Positions 41,886-49,465 of a DNA stretch of 64,000 nucleotides are shown here, one piece after another. Positions within the stretch are counted from its first letter, which is position 1. Each line of letters opens with the position of its first letter. Both the position numbers and the translations under genes were made by a program. The notes under the pieces are model-generated. The model searched no databases, was not told the origin of the DNA, and saw nothing but the letters and a program-made list of their open reading frames with translations. The DNA comes from Brachybacterium subflavum (GTDB lineage: Bacteria > Actinomycetota > Actinomycetes > Actinomycetales > Dermabacteraceae): positions 192,290 through 256,289 of the forward strand of contig NZ_VIGP01000006.1 in assembly GCF_009299795.1 (NCBI RefSeq). Reading direction: 5' to 3'.

Positions 41886-43807
41886 CAGCTGCCCTTCCTG
41901 TCCGAGAGCTTCTTGAGCATCTCGTTGTACGCGTCGAACTCGTCGTCGAGCCCGCGATCCATGTGGCGGTCGCGGCGCCGGGCCTCGACGTCGTCCTGCC
42001 GGGCCCACTGCACGCCGAGCGCGATGATCGCGATCACGAGCGGCACCTCGCCGCCCGCCCAGGCCACGGACCCCGCGACCTGCTGGGAGTGGGCGAGGTC
42101 CGCCCACGGCAGGTCGAGGTAGGTGTAGTAGGTCTCCGCGAGGATCGTGGAGCTCGAGATGATGGCGACGCCGAAGAAGGCGTGGAACGGCATCGCCGCG
42201 AGGATGTAGCCGAGGCGGCCGATGTGCGGCAGCGGCCGCGGCGGGCGGTCCACGCCGATGATGAGGCTGTAGTAGAGGTAGCCGACGATCAGGAAGTGCA
42301 GGTTCATCAGCTGGTGCGCCCAGTGGTAGCGCATCATCAGCCCGAACAGCGGGGAGAAGTACAGGCCGTAGTAGCTGCCGATGAACACGATGAACACGAG
42401 CGCCGGGTGGTACACGGTGCGCAGCACGGACCAGTTCAGCGCCTGCGTGATCCAGGCGTGGATGCCCACGGTCCGCGCGTGCGCCGCCGACGCGCGCAGC
42501 ATCAGCGTGATGATCCCGCCCTGGACCAGGAAGATCGGCGCCAGCATGCCCAGGCTCATGTGCACGGCCATGTGCACGCCGAAGTCGGGCGCCGAGTAGC
42601 GGCCGATCCCGCTGTTGGTCGCGAGCAGCACCACCAGCCAGCCGGCGATCCAGAAGATCGTGCGAGAGAGCGGCCAGCGGTCCTCGCGCCGCCGCAGCGA
42701 GACCACCATCGCGAGGTAGAGCACGATCATGCCGAGCGAGAGCACGCCGAACAGCAGATTCAGTCGTCCGGTGGAGACCAGCACCTCGGCCGTGGGCGCC
42801 TCGGGCACCTCGTAGCCCATGAAGACCTCGGGGATCGAGGTGGGCATGAAGTACTGGGGCGGCGGGATCCGCAGCATCGCCGCGCCGGCGCCGAGCACGG
42901 CGAGCAGCAGCACGCCGAGCGCCGCGACCCGTCGGCCCCCGAGGGTCCCCGAGCCCCGCATCAGCAGCAGCGCGCCCATCGCGAGCAGCAGCAGGATCCG
43001 CACGCCCTCGAGCGCCGCGGTCGGGGTGGCGAGCGCGCCGGCGCCCTGGAGCTTGAACCAGGCGAGGAAGACCTCGAGCACGAGCGCCGCGGGCACGCCG
43101 ATCCGCGCCAGCAGGCGCAGGCGGCCGCGGTCGGTCTGCGGGGCGCCCGCCGCGCCGAGGATCGCATCGATCAGCAGCGGGGCGAGCAGCAGACCGACCA
43201 CGAGGGTCTGCAGGGTGCCGGCGTCCGAGCCGACGTCGTGGTTCGGGCCGACGAGGATCTGCCCGACGACGACCGGCGCGAGGATGCCGATGCAGCCCGC
43301 CCAGAGGGCGAGCAGGAGAGTCGCCCAACGGGTCGCGAGGAAGGCGGTGAGGACGACGACGAGCGCCGCGACCGCGGTGACCGTCCAGGCCCGCGGCATG
43401 TACCCGAACGAGTACACCCGCAGCATCGTGTCGGGGTTGATCACCCGCGAGAGGGCCAGGCCGTTGGTGTCGGCGGCGCTCGCGACGATGCTCGCGAGCG
43501 AGAGCACGCACCAGCTGATCGAGGAGACGAGCAGCGCGGTGAGATCGGGCGCGGACTGCACGCGCCGCGCGGTCCTGCGGGTGCGTCCGTGCAGGAAGGT
43601 GACCGTGACCAGGGATCCCAGGGTGAGCACTCCCGCGAGGGCGGCCGCGGACTCGACGAGCCCCGCGACCATCGCGGTGGTCGCCCCCGGGTACTCGCGG
43701 TGGATGGAGGTGAAGAGCTGCTCGCCGAGCGCGGCGTCGGCGATCAGCGGCGGCACGCACACGAGCGCGACCGCCACGGCGATCCACGCGACGACTCGGG
43801 TTCTCAC
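41885..43807 (-). CDS. CopD - CtaG(caa3) fusion membrane protein
   Basis: Membrane protein of 640 residues. The N-terminal half (about 1-330) is CopD-like, with eight or nine helices. The C-terminal half (about 345-600) is a CtaG caa3-type cytochrome c oxidase assembly domain, with H-M-A-V-H-M-S-L-G-M-L-A-P-I-F-L-V and Y-H-W-A-H-Q-L-M-N-L-H-F-L. This fusion is common in actinobacteria and is thought to deliver copper to oxidase assembly or handle it at the membrane. The soluble tail ends M-L-K-K-L-S-D-R-K-G-S. GTG start ten bases after the dyad at 43817-43831. Confidence 0.92.
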   Translation of the reverse strand: MRTRVVAWIAVAVALVCVPPLIADAALGEQLFTSIHREYPGATTAMVAGLVESAAALAGVLTLGSLVTVTFLHGRTRRTARRVQSAPDLTALLVSSISWCVLSLASIVASAADTNGLALSRVINPDTMLRVYSFGYMPRAWTVTAVAALVVVLTAFLATRWATLLLALWAGCIGILAPVVVGQILVGPNHDVGSDAGTLQTLVVGLLLAPLLIDAILGAAGAPQTDRGRLRLLARIGVPAALVLEVFLAWFKLQGAGALATPTAALEGVRILLLLAMGALLLMRGSGTLGGRRVAALGVLLLAVLGAGAAMLRIPPPQYFMPTSIPEVFMGYEVPEAPTAEVLVSTGRLNLLFGVLSLGMIVLYLAMVVSLRRREDRWPLSRTIFWIAGWLVVLLATNSGIGRYSAPDFGVHMAVHMSLGMLAPIFLVQGGIITLMLRASAAHARTVGIHAWITQALNWSVLRTVYHPALVFIVFIGSYYGLYFSPLFGLMMRYHWAHQLMNLHFLIVGYLYYSLIIGVDRPPRPLPHIGRLGYILAAMPFHAFFGVAIISSSTILAETYYTYLDLPWADLAHSQQVAGSVAWAGGEVPLVIAIIALGVQWARQDDVEARRRDRHMDRGLDDEFDAYNEMLKKLSDRKGS

Positions 43808-43816
43808 GCCCAGAAC

Positions 43817-43831
43817 TCTACTTCGTGTAGA
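43817..43831 (-). promoter_or_regulatory. Dyad TCTAC-N5-GTAGA before CopD-CtaG gene (candidate BlaI operator)
   Basis: Perfect inverted repeat with centre TTCGT, lying over the stop codon of the M56 peptidase gene and immediately before the CopD-CtaG start. It shares half-sites, spacing and a neighbouring AACTCTA with the other two sites. Confidence 0.6.
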
Positions 43832-44741
43832 CGTTCCCGGCCGGGCCGGGAAGGGGTGCTGGAGCCGAGGTCACACGGTCCTGGGCGCCGCGGGCGGCGA
43901 GGCGCTCGGCGCGCACCAGCAGTGCGGGCGAGGCCACGAGGGCGTGGGAGGCGCGCAGCCCTGCGAGCAGCCGCCCCTCGCCGACGGCGCGGGCGGCGGC
44001 ATCGTCGGCCGCGAGCTCGGTGAGCAGGTGCACGCGCCCCACCAGGAGGCGGCGCAGCGCGGAGCGCCGGGGCAGGCACGCGGCGTGCCAGGCGCACAGC
44101 CGCCGCATCTCGCCGTGGCGGCCGCGCAGGTGGGCGACCTCGTGCGCGAGCACCCCGCGCAGCTCGGCGGCGGTGAGGGCCTCGCGGGCCTGCCGCGACA
44201 CCGTGATCTCGGGGTGGCGTCCGCCGATCGCGTGGGCGATGAGGCGCGGGTCGTCGACCTCGTAGAGCACCGCTCCGGTCTCGGCGTCGAAGGCCATGCG
44301 CACGGTGGCGGGGGAGCGGGGCGCGGCGGAGCCGTGCGCGCTGGGGCGGGCTGCGCCCGGCCCCTCCGCATCGAGCAGCGCGTCCTCGGCCACGGCGTCA
44401 GCATCGACGCCGCCCGCCGACGCGCTCCGCGACGGCCCCCCGAGCGCGAGCGCCGCGAGAACTCCCGCGCCGCCGAGCCCGACCCACGCGAGCAGCACGA
44501 GCGCGAGCGCCCGCGCTGCGCCGGAGAGGGAGACGGCTCCCGTCGGCCCCGAGAAGGCGACGAGCAGGCCCGCGGCCAGGACCGAGCCGGCCGCGAGCAC
44601 CACGCCCGCCGCGCCGATCGCGAGCCACAGTCCGAGCGCGAGCCGCGGATGCCAGACCTGCCAGCGGCCCGCGACGAGGGGGAGCACGGAGGCCGGCGCG
44701 CACAGCAGCGCCCCGGCCAGCACGAGAAGCAGCACGATCAC
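43818..44741 (-). CDS. M56-family membrane metallopeptidase (BlaR-like, no sensor domain)
   Basis: Protein of 307 residues with three N-terminal helices (about 1-23, 33-63, 76-101) and a cytoplasmic zinc-protease domain. The motif is H200-E-V-A-H204, with a third ligand probably E242 in L-L-T-E-L-A-A-D-D-A-A-A. It lacks the extracellular penicillin-binding sensor of BlaR1/MecR1. Its start overlaps the stop of the BlaI-type gene (ATGA), the usual arrangement of a repressor and the protease that cleaves it. What it senses is unknown; the neighbouring copper genes suggest copper or envelope stress. Confidence 0.88.
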   Translation of the reverse strand: MIVLLLVLAGALLCAPASVLPLVAGRWQVWHPRLALGLWLAIGAAGVVLAAGSVLAAGLLVAFSGPTGAVSLSGAARALALVLLAWVGLGGAGVLAALALGGPSRSASAGGVDADAVAEDALLDAEGPGAARPSAHGSAAPRSPATVRMAFDAETGAVLYEVDDPRLIAHAIGGRHPEITVSRQAREALTAAELRGVLAHEVAHLRGRHGEMRRLCAWHAACLPRRSALRRLLVGRVHLLTELAADDAAARAVGEGRLLAGLRASHALVASPALLVRAERLAARGAQDRVTSAPAPLPGPAGNVYTK

Positions 44742-45124
44742 GAGGCCGCGCCCCGTGGTCGGCGCGCGTCGATCGCCCGGCGCATGAGCTCGATGTCCTC
44801 GCTGCTCAGGGTGTCGGCGAAGGCGAGGAGCGCGCCGCGGCGGTCGTCGGCCTCCTCGAGCGTCTCGACCATGTCGCGGGCGTGGGCCTCGGCGCTGCTC
44901 ACGCGCGGGCGGAAGCGCACCTTGCGCGGCGAGAGCGCCTCCCGCTCGACCATCCCCTTCTCCTCGAGGCGCGTGAGCACCGTGAGGACGGTCGTGTACG
45001 CGGGGACGGGGTCGGCGAAGGTGCCGAGGATCGCGCGGGCGCCGAGCGCCTCGTCGGCCTGCCAGAGAGCACGCATGACCAGCGCCTCCAGGGCGCCGTT
45101 CGAGCGTGCGCGCACGCCTGCCAT
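44738..45124 (-). CDS. BlaI/MecI/CopY-family repressor
   Basis: Repressor of 128 residues with an N-terminal winged helix (A-L-E-A-L-V-M-R-A-L-W..., Y-T-T-V-L-T-V-L-T-R-L-E-E-K-G-M-V-E-R-E) and a C-terminal dimerisation region. The family binds short dyads around TACA/TGTA. No cysteine pair of the CopY type is visible, so direct copper sensing is not supported. GAGGAGAT ribosome site. First gene of the unit BlaI-M56-CopD/CtaG-CopA. An imperfect candidate operator lies 46 bases upstream. Confidence 0.92.
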   Translation of the reverse strand: MAGVRARSNGALEALVMRALWQADEALGARAILGTFADPVPAYTTVLTVLTRLEEKGMVEREALSPRKVRFRPRVSSAEAHARDMVETLEEADDRRGALLAFADTLSSEDIELMRRAIDARRPRGAAS

Positions 45125-45169
45125 GGGCGGATCTCCTCGGGTGGACGGGGTGGGGACGACCCGCGCAAC

Positions 45170-45184
45170 TCTACACGGCGTGGT
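45170..45184 (-). promoter_or_regulatory. Imperfect dyad TCTAC-N5-GTGGT upstream of BlaI-type gene
   Basis: Shares AACTCTAC and the 5-base spacing with the site at 43817-43831; the right half-site deviates at two positions. It lies in the divergent region shared with the nucleotidyltransferase gene and could serve autoregulation. Confidence 0.4.
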
Positions 45185-45251
45185 GCTGATCCGGCCGCTC
45201 CGTCGGCCCGTCTCCCGGCCCTCCGGGGTGAAGCCTTCTACACTCGTCCCC

Positions 45252-46088
45252 GTGAGCGAGACGACGACGAGCCCTGCCGCCCCCGTGACCCGTGCCGTGA
45301 TCCTCGCCCGCGGGCTCGGCACCCGCATGCGGAGGGCCGACGACGGCGCGCAGGTCGACGAGAAGCAGGCGGCGGTCGCCGCGAGCGGCGTGAAGGCCCT
45401 CATCGACGTGGGCCGCCCCTTCCTGGACTTCGTGATCAGCGCCCTCGCGGACGTCGGCGTCACCGAGGTGTGCCTGGTCATCGGCCCCGAGCACGACGCC
45501 CTGCGCGAGTACGCCGAGCGCACGAGCGGCGGGCGCGTCACCGTCACCACCGCGATCCAGACCGAGCCCCGCGGCACGGCCGACGCGGTCGCCGCCGCCC
45601 GCGACTTCGCCGGCGACCAGCGCGTGATCGTCCTGAACTCCGACAACCACTACCCGGCGGATGCCCTGCGCGCCCTCGCCGCCGCCCCCGGCAGCGCCCT
45701 GGTCGGCTTCGACCGCGAGGCCCTCGTCGCGCAGTCGAACATCCCCGCCGAGCGCATCCGCGCCTTCGCCCTCGTGGACGTCGACGAGCGCGGCCACCTG
45801 CGGGACATCGTCGAGAAGCCCGACGCGCAGACCCTGGCCGCCTTCGGCGACGACGCCCCCGTCTCCATGAACGCGTGGCTGTTCACCCCCGGCATCTTCG
45901 AGGCCTGCGCACGCATCGACCCCTCCCCGCGCGGCGAGTACGAGGTGATCGACGCCGTGCGCCGTCAGGTCGCAGACGGCGAGGTCTTCACCGTGGTGCC
46001 CGCCGCCGCGGGCGTGCTCGACATGTCCTCGCGCGGGGACATCGCCTCGGTCCAGGAGGCGCTCGCGGGCATCGAGGTGCAGCTGTGA
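45252..46088 (+). CDS. Sugar-1-phosphate nucleotidyltransferase
   Basis: Protein of 278 residues with the NTP-transferase fold. The N-terminal nucleotide-binding loop is A-V-I-L-A-R-G-L-G-T-R-M-R-R, a variant of L-A-A-G-x-G-T-R-L-R-P. A lysine follows in V-K-A-L-I-D-V-G-R-P-F-L-D-F. The metal-binding Asp is in V-L-N-S-D-N-H-Y, and the late V-E-K-P-D segment contacts the sugar phosphate. It should join an NTP and a sugar-1-phosphate into an NDP-sugar. GTG start (V-S-E-T). Its stop overlaps the start of the sugar kinase gene (GTGA), so the kinase probably supplies its substrate. The sugar is unknown. Confidence 0.88.
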   Translation: MSETTTSPAAPVTRAVILARGLGTRMRRADDGAQVDEKQAAVAASGVKALIDVGRPFLDFVISALADVGVTEVCLVIGPEHDALREYAERTSGGRVTVTTAIQTEPRGTADAVAAARDFAGDQRVIVLNSDNHYPADALRALAAAPGSALVGFDREALVAQSNIPAERIRAFALVDVDERGHLRDIVEKPDAQTLAAFGDDAPVSMNAWLFTPGIFEACARIDPSPRGEYEVIDAVRRQVADGEVFTVVPAAAGVLDMSSRGDIASVQEALAGIEVQL

Positions 46089-47323
46089 GCGCGCCCTCCC
46101 CCCTGCCCGACGAGGTCGCCTGGTTCGTCCCGGGCCGCGTCGAGATGCTCGGCAAGCACACCGACTACGCCGGCGGGCGCTCCCTGCTGGCCGCCGTCGA
46201 CCGCGGCCACACCGTCACCGCTCGCGCCCGCGAGGACCGGACGCTGCTGGTCACGAGCTCCATCGCCCGGGAGACCCTCGAGATCGACCTCGACGCCGAG
46301 CCCACCGGACGGCTCGGTGCGGGCCACTGGTCCGGCTACGTGCGCACCGTCGTCGACCGGCTGCGCGCGAACTTCCCCGGCCGCTCCCGCGGCGCCGAGA
46401 TCACCATCGAATCGGACCTGCCGCTCGCGGCCGGGATGTCGAGCTCCTCGGCGCTCGTCGTCGGCCTCGCCCTCGCCTACGGCGAGCTCTGCCGGATGGG
46501 CGACGAGCCCGCCTACCGGGAGGTCGTCACCGATCGCGAGCGCCTCGCCGAGTACCTCGGCTGCGTCGAGAACGGCCAGAGCTACGGCCCGCTCGCCGGC
46601 CGCCGCGGTGTGGGCACCTTCGGCGGCAGCGAGGACCACGTCGCGATGCTGTGCGGCCGCGGGGGACAGATGGTCCAGTACTCCTTCTGCCCCGTCGCCT
46701 TCGAGCGCGCCGTGCCCTTCGCCGAGGACCGCGCCCTGGTCATCGCCGTCTCCGGTGTGCAGGCGGAGAAGACCGGCTCCGCCCTCGAGCGCTACAACCG
46801 CGTCTCCCTCTCCGCCCGGGACATCGTGGGCATCTGGAACGAGCGCACCGGCCGCGACGACGCGACGCTCGGCGACGTCGTGGCCGCCGACCCCGGCGCC
46901 GCGGACGAGCTGCGCGCCCTGATCGACCCCGGCACCTACCTCTCCGCCCGCCTCTCCCAGTTCCTCGAGGAGTCCGAGCGGATCATCCCGGCGGCCACCG
47001 ACGCGCTCGCGAGCGGCGACCTGACCGCCTTCGGGGGCCTCGTCGACGAGTCGCAGCAGCTCGCCGAGGAGGGCCTGGGCAACCAGACGCCCGAGACCGT
47101 CGCCCTGCAGCGCCTGGCCCGCGAGATGGGGGCCGACGCCGCCAGCGCCTTCGGCGCGGGCTTCGGCGGCAGCGTCTGGGCGATGGTCCCCGCTGAGCGC
47201 GCGGACCGCTTCGCCGTCGACTGGGTCGACCGCTACGCCGACACCTTCCCCGTCGCCGGCCGCGCCGCGACCTGGCTGGTCACGAGACCGGGACCGCCCG
47301 CCCACCGGGTGCGGAGCGCCTGA
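46085..47323 (+). CDS. GHMP-family sugar kinase, galactokinase-like
   Basis: Kinase of 412 residues. Motif 1 is P-G-R-V-E-M-L-G-K-H-T-D-Y-A-G-G (galactokinase G-R-x-N-L-I-G-E-H-T-D-Y with Glu replacing Asn and Lys replacing Glu). Motif 2, the phosphate loop, is L-P-L-A-A-G-M-S-S-S-S-A-L. Motif 3 is G-A-G-F-G-G-S-V-W. It would phosphorylate a sugar at C1. The altered motif 1 argues against ordinary galactose as substrate. GTG start inside the upstream stop (GTGA overlap), and its stop is four bases before the glutaminase start. Confidence 0.85.
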   Translation: MSAPSPLPDEVAWFVPGRVEMLGKHTDYAGGRSLLAAVDRGHTVTARAREDRTLLVTSSIARETLEIDLDAEPTGRLGAGHWSGYVRTVVDRLRANFPGRSRGAEITIESDLPLAAGMSSSSALVVGLALAYGELCRMGDEPAYREVVTDRERLAEYLGCVENGQSYGPLAGRRGVGTFGGSEDHVAMLCGRGGQMVQYSFCPVAFERAVPFAEDRALVIAVSGVQAEKTGSALERYNRVSLSARDIVGIWNERTGRDDATLGDVVAADPGAADELRALIDPGTYLSARLSQFLEESERIIPAATDALASGDLTAFGGLVDESQQLAEEGLGNQTPETVALQRLAREMGADAASAFGAGFGGSVWAMVPAERADRFAVDWVDRYADTFPVAGRAATWLVTRPGPPAHRVRSA

Positions 47324-47327
47324 GGTC

Positions 47328-48587
47328 GTGCGCAGCCCCGTCGACGAGTACCTCGCGCAGATCCTCGCGGAATGCGCGGAGGACAACGGCGCCGTCGCCG
47401 ACTTTATCCCCGAGCTCGCCGCGGCCGACCCCGATCCGCTCGCCGTGGCCCTGTGCACCCCCGACGGCACCCTCTACAGCGCGGGGGACGCCGAGCGCCG
47501 CTTCACCATCCAGTCGATCTCCAAGCCCTTCGCCTACGCGCTCGCGCTGCGCGACCACGGCATCGACGCGGTGCTCGAGAAGGTCGGCGTCGAGCCGTCG
47601 GGCGACGCCTTCAACGAGATCAGCCTCGAGGAGCGCACCGGCCGCCCCGAGAACCCGATGATCAACATCGGCGCCATCACCACCCACACCCTCGTCGGCC
47701 CCGCCGACCTCGACGAGGACGCCCGCACCGCCCGCGTCATCGAGGGCCTGGGCGCCTTCGCGGGCCGCGAGCTCGCGGTCGACGAGGACGTCTTCGCCTC
47801 CGAGATGTCCGAGGTCTGGCGGAACCTGGCGCTGGCCTCCCTGGTGCGCGCGAACGGCATCATCTCCGGTTCCCCCGAGGAGGCGGTGCGCGGGTACACG
47901 CGCCAGTGCGCGGCGCTCGTGGACGTGCGCGACCTCGCCGTGATGGGCATGACCCTGGCCCGCGGCGGCGTGAACCCGCTGACCGGCGACCAGGTCGTCC
48001 CCGAGGAGGTCGCCCGCCAGGTGCTCTCGGTGATGACGAGCTGCGGCATGTACGACGCGGCGGGGGACTGGCTCTCGACCGTCGGCATCCCCGCGAAGTC
48101 GGGCGTCGCCGGGGGCATCCTGGGCGCGCTGCCCGGGCAGGTGGGCGCGGGCACCTTCTCCCCGCGCCTGGACCGCTTCGGCAACTCGGTGCGCGGGGTG
48201 CGGGTCTTCGAGCGCCTGAGCCGCGACATGAACCTGCACCTGATGCGGATCCCCGAGCCGTCGCTCGAGGTCATCGGCCGCCGCGAGCGGACGCTGCGCG
48301 GGCGCCGCCTGGTCGTGCTGCAGGGCGCGCTCGACTTCGCCTCGGCCGAGATGGCGCTGCGGCACTTCGAGCGCATCGATCCGAGCGAGGGCGACGTGGT
48401 GGTGGACGTCGGCATGGTCTCCTCCCTCAACGACGTGGCGCGGCGCATGCTCCACGAGGGCCTCGCGCGCCTCGCGGCCGACGGGCACCGCGTGGTCGTC
48501 GTCGACCCCCACGGCCGTCTCGGGGACCTCGGCGGCGGGCGCTTCCCCCACATCGCCCGCGTGGTCTCGGACCGCCGGGACGAGTAG
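47328..48587 (+). CDS. glsA: Glutaminase A with C-terminal STAS domain
   Basis: Serine-dependent glutaminase (residues about 1-305) converting glutamine to glutamate and ammonia. The catalytic S-x-x-K is in F-T-I-Q-S-I-S-K-P-F. Further family segments are N-P-M-I-N-I-G-A-I and M-T-S-C-G-M-Y-D-A-A-G. Residues about 320-415 form a STAS-like domain (L-V-V-L-Q-G-A-L-D-F-A-S-A-E, V-D-V-G-M-V-S-S-L-N-D-V-A), making the protein longer (419) than the usual 310. GTG start with GAGG before it, four bases after the sugar kinase stop, so co-transcription is likely although the functional link is unclear. Confidence 0.93.
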   Translation: MRSPVDEYLAQILAECAEDNGAVADFIPELAAADPDPLAVALCTPDGTLYSAGDAERRFTIQSISKPFAYALALRDHGIDAVLEKVGVEPSGDAFNEISLEERTGRPENPMINIGAITTHTLVGPADLDEDARTARVIEGLGAFAGRELAVDEDVFASEMSEVWRNLALASLVRANGIISGSPEEAVRGYTRQCAALVDVRDLAVMGMTLARGGVNPLTGDQVVPEEVARQVLSVMTSCGMYDAAGDWLSTVGIPAKSGVAGGILGALPGQVGAGTFSPRLDRFGNSVRGVRVFERLSRDMNLHLMRIPEPSLEVIGRRERTLRGRRLVVLQGALDFASAEMALRHFERIDPSEGDVVVDVGMVSSLNDVARRMLHEGLARLAADGHRVVVVDPHGRLGDLGGGRFPHIARVVSDRRDE

Positions 48588-48623
48588 GGCCGTCCCGACC
48601 GGCTCCTGTGCCACGATGAGCCC

Positions 48624-49415
48624 ATGCCCGCTTTCGACTGGCCGCACGACGCCTCGCCCCTGCCCATCGAGCCCCTGCGCGGGGCCATCGACCGCCTGAC
48701 CGCGCTCGCCGCCCGCCACGAGAGCGCGCTCGAGCTCATCGCGCCCCTCGAGGTCGAGGACGAGTCGGGCACCGCGGCGCTCGCAGGCGGCGTCGCCGGC
48801 GACCCGCGCGCCTACCTCCCGCCCGTGCTCGCGAGCATCGCCGACGAGTTCGGCGGCATCCGGGTGCTCGGCGGCGACGCCGCGCTCACGATCGTGGTCG
48901 ACGAGCGCAGCGACCTGGGCCCCTACACGATCCTCACGGACCCGGTCTCCTTCACCCCGCTGTACGAGGGCGACGACGTGGCCGTGGTCCTCGCGATCGA
49001 TGAGCACGGCGCGGCGGGCCCGGTGTTCGCGATCGGCGAGGACCTCGCTCTCACTCTCGTCGCCCCCGATCTCGCCGACTACGTGCAGCGCTTCACGGAG
49101 GCCCTCGACCTCGCACTCGTCGCCCCGGCCGGGGGCGAGGTCGCGGCGGCCGACGCCGAGCTCGTCGCCGAGCGCATGGAGGAGTCCTTCTTCGCGCCCC
49201 TGTTCGCCGAGGACCCCGAGCGCGCCATCGCCCTGAGCGTCGGGATCCCGGCCGGCATCGACGCCCCCGAGCACGCGATCGCCGCCGCTGACCTCCGCCG
49301 CGCGGCCCCCGGCGCGCGCGTCGAGGTCATGGACGCCGAGCTGCCGGGCGACCCGCTCGAGATCGGCATCGCCTGGCGCGACGGAGGGTTCGTGGTGGTG
49401 GTGACGGGCGAATGA
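48624..49415 (+). CDS. Unknown protein, possibly SUKH-like
   Basis: Acidic soluble protein of 263 residues. The middle part (Y-L-P-P-V-L-A-S-I-A-D-E-F-G-G-I-R-V-L...F-A-I-G-E-D-L-A-L-T-L-V-A-P-D-L-A-D-Y-V-Q-R-F) weakly recalls SMI1/KNR4 (SUKH) proteins, but the conserved core is not clear enough to assign it. The C-terminal 90 residues alternate strands and helices. No signal peptide or membrane segment. Likely downstream member of the kinase-glutaminase transcript (36-bp gap). Confidence 0.6.
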   Translation: MPAFDWPHDASPLPIEPLRGAIDRLTALAARHESALELIAPLEVEDESGTAALAGGVAGDPRAYLPPVLASIADEFGGIRVLGGDAALTIVVDERSDLGPYTILTDPVSFTPLYEGDDVAVVLAIDEHGAAGPVFAIGEDLALTLVAPDLADYVQRFTEALDLALVAPAGGEVAAADAELVAERMEESFFAPLFAEDPERAIALSVGIPAGIDAPEHAIAAADLRRAAPGARVEVMDAELPGDPLEIGIAWRDGGFVVVVTGE

Positions 49416-49465
49416 GCGCGCGTAGAATCGGCCGTTCCCCTCGCAGCGCCCGCTAAGGAGTCGTC

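Noticed and set aside
41886..43787. Extension of the copper ATPase frame into the CopD-CtaG gene (about 1400 residues in total)
   Set aside because: The added part is an out-of-frame Arg-rich reading of the CopD-CtaG gene. The ATPase begins at 41885 just before its metal-binding domain.
46085..47323. Simple annotation of the GHMP kinase as galactokinase GalK
   Set aside because: Motif 1 differs at key positions, the partner is a nucleotidyltransferase, and galT/galE are not adjacent.
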